Of a DNA stretch of 17,090 bases, positions 13,117-17,090 are shown one piece after another; position 1 is the stretch's first letter; each line of letters starts with the position of its first letter. A model generated the notes under the pieces. The model made no database searches. It was not told the origin of the DNA and saw only the letters and a program-made list of their open reading frames with translations. Source of the stretch: CANNBR01 sp964592275. GTDB taxonomy: Bacteria > Babelota > Babeliae > Babelales > CAIQNR01. A program made the translations under genes and the position numbers. The DNA is taken from positions 1-17,090 of the forward strand of contig CAZQDJ010000024.1 of the NCBI GenBank assembly GCA_964592275.1, in the 5' to 3' direction.

Positions 13117-14484
13117 ATGCATCATATGAATAGTGGTCGATTTTTTCGTGCATTTACCACAGCTATCTGCTGGAATGCCCTTTTTTATGGTATCTACAAG
13201 CTATGTTTTATAGGCCTTACTTTTGTTTTATATCACCAATTGCCAAGTTCTTATTTTTCTCAGTGGGCAACTGCAAATAGTCTTATTTTTTTATTGCTGC
13301 TCTGGCTTAATTGTGGATTTAAAAAATCAATTCCTCGATTTGCTCCCATTTTTAGTACAAACAATGCTTTCCATCGAAAGTTTATTGGCTTTATTATTAT
13401 TATTAAAGCGATAATTTTATTGTTAGGAATTCCATTATTAATCGGCGTCCTACAATGGTTTATGCCTCACCTTGTTTTTTTACCTTTTATCATTGGTATT
13501 TTTGTAAGTGAAGGGATGTGTTCACTTCTTCTTCTTATTTATCATGCACATTTTTGGCAAAAACAGTTTAATCTCATTCAAGCGTTTTTTTTGCTCTTAG
13601 AAATGGGAATAAATTTTGTTTACCTTTTTTATTTTAATGGAACACCAACAGATATTGTTTCTTTTTTGTTTATCACAAAACTTTTAGGAAACAGTGGCGT
13701 ATGTATTTTTTCACTAGTACTTTTACCTATGCTTTATAAAAACACTTATAGAGTTTCTCATGAACCGCTTGATGAAAAAAAAATAACGTATGCTTTTATT
13801 AAGCATTCTTTTTATATGTGGCTGACCGTTCTGTTACAATCTCTTTCTGAACGCAATTTCCTCTTTCCTTTTATCACTTCTGTTCAAGGAGTTACAACTG
13901 CAAATATATTTAAAGTTATCCATGATGCAGCTATTTTTTTTCAGCGTATTGCAGTACAAACTATTGGAGTTGCCGATACAGCACTGCTTTCATATGTAGA
14001 AGTTACCGATAATCGCATTTCAGAACTTCGATTGGCATTTACCTCTCTTTTTAAAACTATTTTTTTATTAAGTATCCCGCTCCTTTGCCTGGGTATTCTT
14101 ATGTTTTTTAAAAATCATGCATCACTCTCTACCTCATCATTTATTTTGTTCTTAGTAATCGCCATTGGATCAGCTCTTGAAATAATTCTTTCTCCCTACG
14201 CGCGAATATTGGAAGTTAAATTTTGCTATAAAGAAATTTTTTTATCTTATGTTCCTTACACTCTCTGTTATTCTTTTTTAATTATTCTCTATGCACTCAA
14301 GAATATTTCTTTACTTTATTTTATTATCGCAACACATAGCATCAGAATAATTAGCTCTTTAAGCATGGTATATTTTGCAAAAAAAGATTTCAAAGTCCTT
14401 TTTCCTTCTCAGTTTATTTTCACTGTTATAAGCTTCTGTTTTTTCATTACGCTTATTGTTTTATTTTGTTTTTTTAAATTTTAA
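13117..14484 (+). CDS. Multi-pass membrane protein, MOP/Wzx-like flippase candidate (paralogue B)
   Basis: A 455-residue protein with about twelve hydrophobic helices and short polar loops. Features shared with the membrane protein at 10871-12226 are a RFF-x-A start followed by WN and a Tyr-rich first helix, a Gly-Phe turn (CGFKKSIPRF) ending the second helix, F-VSEG in a later helix, and NFLFPF opening the second half. This half-to-half layout with a loop near residue 215-230 (SHEPLDEKKITYAFIKHS) is typical of Wzx/MATE transporters. The ribosome site is weak (AGGG about 15 bases upstream), and a second ATG three codons in is possible. Translation may depend on the small gene just upstream. 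Substrate unknown. Confidence 0.6.
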   Translation: MHHMNSGRFFRAFTTAICWNALFYGIYKLCFIGLTFVLYHQLPSSYFSQWATANSLIFLLLLWLNCGFKKSIPRFAPIFSTNNAFHRKFIGFIIIIKAIILLLGIPLLIGVLQWFMPHLVFLPFIIGIFVSEGMCSLLLLIYHAHFWQKQFNLIQAFFLLLEMGINFVYLFYFNGTPTDIVSFLFITKLLGNSGVCIFSLVLLPMLYKNTYRVSHEPLDEKKITYAFIKHSFYMWLTVLLQSLSERNFLFPFITSVQGVTTANIFKVIHDAAIFFQRIAVQTIGVADTALLSYVEVTDNRISELRLAFTSLFKTIFLLSIPLLCLGILMFFKNHASLSTSSFILFLVIAIGSALEIILSPYARILEVKFCYKEIFLSYVPYTLCYSFLIILYALKNISLLYFIIATHSIRIISSLSMVYFAKKDFKVLFPSQFIFTVISFCFFITLIVLFCFFKF

Positions 14485-14683
14485 GCTTATTTGGCCAAGT
14501 CTAAAATGAAGTGCGACAACTTTCTGATAGAATTAATTTCGATGAAAAAATTCTGTCTAAAAAAGTTATCGCTATGGTTTATTATACCCAACTAAAAGAA
14601 ACTGAAAACAAGTAAAGCTCTCTCACTTTTAATCAAACTAAGATCAAAAATGAGAAAGCTTTATTTTTGTACAAACGAAAATT
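14485..14683. other. Convergent intergenic region
   Basis: About 200 bp lie between the converging membrane-protein and delta-60 genes. Besides the terminator at 14613-14668, I see a looser inverted repeat (AACTTT and AGAATT at about 14518-14538 against AATTCT and AAAGTT at about 14550-14570) and no gene. Confidence 0.5.
14613..14668 (+). terminator. Intrinsic terminator between convergent genes
   Basis: TAAAGCTCTCTCA (14613-14625) pairs with TGAGAAAGCTTTA (14651-14663) at 12 of 13 positions, and the stem continues inward through CTTTT/AAAAA-type and ATC/GAT contacts with mismatches. TATTTTTG follows on the plus strand. It would end the membrane-protein transcript. It may also serve the delta-60 gene from the other side, though no comparable T-run exists there. 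Confidence 0.7.
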
Positions 14684-16195
14684 TTATAACAAGCCTACAT
14701 TGCCGTAGGTTGAAGTAAATGAAGTCAATGTAAATGGACTAATATAACGAGTAAGAGCAAACTGATACAGATTATTCTGATTGGAGTAACCAATTGTCAC
14801 TATTTTACCATCAGGTTGTAAAAGACCAGTATAAGCTTCATTATCAATACCCCCAGGGTTAGTTATCACTATTCCATTAGAGCCAAAGGTGGTATCAAGA
14901 GTCCCATTGCTATTGTATCTGACAAGAGCAAAACTAATGCTCTCTGGTAGTGCATTAGTTTGACCGGTAACGATTATTTTACCATCAAGCTGAAGTATGC
15001 ATCCGTATGCCACATCATTTGCTCCTCCCAAATCAGTTGTGACTATTCCATTGTTGCCAAAGGTAGTATCAAGAGTTCCGTCAGGCAGATATCTTACTAA
15101 AGCAAAATCAAAATTAGTACCTCCATCTTTATTTGTAGAACCAGCAACAAGAATCTTGTCATCAGGTTGTAAAGTGCCAGCGTAAGCATAATTAGTGCTA
15201 TCATCTAATCCAAGGTTAGTTGTCACAATGCCATCATTGCCAAAGGTAGTATCGAGAGTTCCATCGACATTGTATCTGACAAGAGCAAAATTTGTATAGT
15301 GGGTAGTGTCATTATTAGTAACTCCAGTCCAACCAATAGCAATTATTTTGCCGTCAGGTTGCAAGATACCGGCATTAGCTTCATTGTCATCTTCATCTCC
15401 ACCTGTTGCGCGAATAGGAGTTACCACTATCCCATCGGTTCCAAAAGAATCATCTGGCTTTCCATCAGGATTATATCTGATAAGAGCAAAATCGTAGGCC
15501 CATAAATTACCAGGATTATTTTTATTAGAAAATCCAAGAGCTATTACTTTATCATCTGGCTGTAAAACAGCCGCGTTAGCATGATTAATATAGTCTTCGT
15601 TAGCATCAGCCCCTCTAATAGGAACTACCGTTATCCCATTTCTACCAAAAGAAGGGTCCTGGGTTCCGTTAGAAAGATATCTGACAAGAGCAAAGTCAAC
15701 GTTGGCTCCTCCAAAAGCATTGGTATAACCAGCCACTAGTATTTTGTTATCAGGTTGTAAAAGACAAGCATAGTTTTGATGATTGGTAGTTGTAGTCCCA
15801 AAATCAGTTACAACGATTCCACCTGTTCCAAAAGAAGTGTCAAGGCTTCCATTAGTGTTGCATCGTATAACGGCACAGTTATTATCTCCTCCTATTTGGC
15901 CAGTTCCAGAATAACCAGCTGCTAGTATTTTGCCATCAGGCTGTAATACGCCAGCAAAGGCTTGATTTTCAGCACCGCCAAGGTTAATTAAAGAAAAACC
16001 ATTAGCGCCAAAGGTATTATCAACAAGGCCATCAAGGTTAACTGTTTTGGTATATGAGGCGATGATTGCAGATGAAGTTTGTGGGGTTATGGTAATGCTG
16101 CCATTGCGCATAAGTGGGTTGCCGTTGTAATCATACATTCCTTGTGCATACGTAAAGGCCAGAGCAAGGCACAGTATCAGCGGTTGTTTTTTCAT
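14684..16195 (-). CDS. Secreted delta-60 repeat protein, seven repeats
   Basis: A 503-residue protein with a signal peptide (MKKQPLILCLALAFTYAQG, likely cut after TYA). Seven copies of the delta-60 repeat follow, each built around LQPDGKI-x-xAG, a FALVRY strand and a DTTFG-x-xGIV turn, as in TIGR02608-type beta-propeller-like domains. Units average about 60-70 residues, and repeats 2, 3, 5 and 6 vary the core motif (PDNK, PDDK, LDGK). The last unit leads into a short tail, SPFTLTSFTSTYGNVGLL, that is nearly the same in the neighbouring gene. The open frame extends to 16339, but the ATG at 16195 has AAGGA at nine bases and gives the signal peptide; the longer start would lie upstream of the previous gene's terminator. 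Its role is unknown; a surface or periplasmic location is inferred. Confidence 0.85.
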   Translation of the reverse strand: MKKQPLILCLALAFTYAQGMYDYNGNPLMRNGSITITPQTSSAIIASYTKTVNLDGLVDNTFGANGFSLINLGGAENQAFAGVLQPDGKILAAGYSGTGQIGGDNNCAVIRCNTNGSLDTSFGTGGIVVTDFGTTTTNHQNYACLLQPDNKILVAGYTNAFGGANVDFALVRYLSNGTQDPSFGRNGITVVPIRGADANEDYINHANAAVLQPDDKVIALGFSNKNNPGNLWAYDFALIRYNPDGKPDDSFGTDGIVVTPIRATGGDEDDNEANAGILQPDGKIIAIGWTGVTNNDTTHYTNFALVRYNVDGTLDTTFGNDGIVTTNLGLDDSTNYAYAGTLQPDDKILVAGSTNKDGGTNFDFALVRYLPDGTLDTTFGNNGIVTTDLGGANDVAYGCILQLDGKIIVTGQTNALPESISFALVRYNSNGTLDTTFGSNGIVITNPGGIDNEAYTGLLQPDGKIVTIGYSNQNNLYQFALTRYISPFTLTSFTSTYGNVGLL

Positions 16196-16264
16196 AGAAC
16201 GTTTCCTTTTTTTTTTAAAGATTCTTAATACTTTTATCTTTGCATACAGGGGTACTTTGCGGCA

Positions 16265-16298
16265 ATAAAAAAGGCCCCGGTTTTTACTCGGAGCCCTT
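16265..16298 (-). terminator. Intrinsic terminator of the upstream delta-60 gene
   Basis: On the minus strand AAGGGCTCCG (plus 16289-16298) pairs with CGGGGCCTTT (16270-16279), ten base pairs with two G-U contacts, around a nine-base loop. TTTTTT (16267-16272) follows or overlaps the stem end. It lies about 55 bases after the upstream gene's stop, so the two delta-60 genes are separate transcription units. Confidence 0.85.
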
Positions 16299-16351
16299 GT
16301 GTAAACTATAAAGACTTTCTGCCGCTCGATCAGAAGCATTTTTTTGCAGAG

Positions 16352-17090
16352 CTACAGTAACCCAACATTTCCGTAGCTTGCAGTGAATGTTTCTAACGTA
16401 AAGGGACTAAGGTATCTGACAAGAGCAAAGTCAAAATTCCCAGCATTATTGTTACTACCAGCTGCTATTATTTTGCCATCAGGCTGGAGCACACAGGCAT
16501 TAGCCCAATCGTATCCTGTTCCTACAGGGGTGGTAACTATTCCCTGTATTCCGAAAGTGTTATCAACGCTTCCATCGGTGTTGTATCTGACAAGAGCAAA
16601 GTCATAAGTTCCATTTTTATTACTATAACCAGCTGCGATTATTTTGCCATCAGGCTGTAGTACACAGGCTTGAGCTCCATCACCTCCTCCGAGACTAGTT
16701 ATAACTTTTCCATTTCCATCAATCCCAAAAGTTTTATCAAGGCTTCCATCGGTGTTGTATCTGACAAGAGCAAAGTCAAAACCACCATTTTTATTACTAT
16801 AACCAGCTGCTATTATTTTGCCATCAGGCTGTAGTACACAGGCTTGAGCATAATCGGAACCTGTTCCTACAGGGGTGATAACTATTCCATTTCTATTGAG
16901 ACCAAAAGAAGTATCAAGAGTTCCATTGGCGTTGTATCTGACAAGAGCAAAGTCATAATTCGCACCATTATAACTACTACCAGCTGCTATTATTTTGCCA
17001 TCAGGCTGGAGCACACAGGCATAAGCTTTATCGTCTCCTGTTCCTACAGGGGTGGTAACTATTCCCTGTATTCCGAAAGTGTTATCAACG
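16352..17090 (-). CDS. Delta-60 repeat protein, 5' end beyond the window
   Basis: The reading frame is open to the window edge, so only the last 245 or so codons are seen. It contains four complete LQPDGKIIAAG motifs and part of a fifth unit (VDNTFGIQGIVTTPVGTG at the edge). The units are far more alike than those of the neighbouring gene: QPDGKIIAAG, DFALVRYN and TPVGTG recur almost unchanged. The C-terminal tail is SPFTLETFTASYGNVGLL, matching the neighbour at 14 of 18 positions. The start and any signal peptide are outside the window. An ATG at 17014 begins in the middle of a repeat and is not a credible start. Confidence 0.85.
   Translation of the reverse strand, partial: VDNTFGIQGIVTTPVGTGDDKAYACVLQPDGKIIAAGSSYNGANYDFALVRYNANGTLDTSFGLNRNGIVITPVGTGSDYAQACVLQPDGKIIAAGYSNKNGGFDFALVRYNTDGSLDKTFGIDGNGKVITSLGGGDGAQACVLQPDGKIIAAGYSNKNGTYDFALVRYNTDGSVDNTFGIQGIVTTPVGTGYDWANACVLQPDGKIIAAGSNNNAGNFDFALVRYLSPFTLETFTASYGNVGLL
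16465..17090. repeat. In-frame tandem DNA repeats, about 171-177 bp period
   Basis: The motif GCCATCAGGCTG starts near 16475, 16646, 16820 and 16997, giving spacings of 171, 174 and 177 bases (57-59 codons). TATCTGACAAGAGCAAAGTC recurs once per unit. The 55 bases at 16514-16568 are identical to 17036-17090, exactly 522 bases (three units) apart. Such near-identity at DNA level points to recent unit duplication or gene conversion. Confidence 0.9.

Noticed and set aside
14997..15505. Several plus-strand frames opposite the delta-60 gene
   Set aside because: They arise from the repeated DNA of the minus-strand gene and recur with its period; the minus-strand frame carries the known repeat motif and a signal peptide.
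16196..16339. Longer N-terminus of the delta-60 protein starting at 16339
   Set aside because: The added 48 residues run across the terminator of the previous gene and would bury the signal peptide; the ATG at 16195 has a good ribosome site.
16352..17090. CRISPR-like array because of regularly spaced identical sequences
   Set aside because: Units are about 174 bases, vary in multiples of three, and keep one open reading frame with the delta-60 motif; this is a protein repeat.

Overview
The window looks like a piece of an AT-rich chromosome from a diderm (Gram-negative type) bacterium. It encodes a PpiD-like periplasmic chaperone, a SPOR-domain protein, two multi-pass membrane proteins resembling lipid-linked polymer flippases, and secreted delta-60 repeat proteins. 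The mix of short, AT-rich informational genes with paralogous delta-60 repeat proteins and poorly recognisable membrane proteins resembles genomes of Candidatus Dependentiae (TM6). That assignment is an inference, and there is no rRNA gene here to test it.

Layout. Positions 1-70 hold a GC-rich extragenic palindrome. From 128 to 9939, twelve genes lie on the minus strand, tightly packed and often overlapping. In transcription order they are miaA, a SPOR-domain protein, ppiD-like, recA, infC, rpmI, rplT, a ZapB-like coiled coil, zapA, rny, and two tandem copies of ymdB. The end of this run (infC-rpmI-rplT ... zapB-zapA-rny-ymdB) matches an arrangement known from several diderm lineages, except that pheS-pheT, which usually sit after rplT, are missing. 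A near-consensus promoter overlaps the rplT stop codon and probably drives the division and RNA-decay half separately. carD (10095-10634) is a separate minus-strand unit, closed by a 23-bp hairpin at 10030-10083.

From 10871 to 14484 the strand switches to plus. Two distantly related membrane proteins of the MOP-flippase type flank a 462-bp non-coding stretch and a small exported protein of unknown function. An inverted repeat brackets the -10 element of the candidate promoter for the small protein. From 14684 to the window end, two minus-strand genes encode delta-60 repeat proteins. The first (14684-16195) is complete, with a signal peptide and seven repeats. The second (16352-17090) is cut by the window edge, and its repeats are almost identical at DNA level. 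The two are separated by a good intrinsic terminator and share a near-identical C-terminal tail.

How the genes fit together: the minus-strand block combines translation (IF3, L35, L20), tRNA modification (MiaA), recombination (RecA), envelope protein folding and septal peptidoglycan binding (PpiD-like, SPOR), Z-ring assembly (ZapA, ZapB-like) and mRNA turnover (RNase Y, YmdB). The right-hand third looks like accessory, envelope-facing content. I found no mobile element, CRISPR array or RNA gene.
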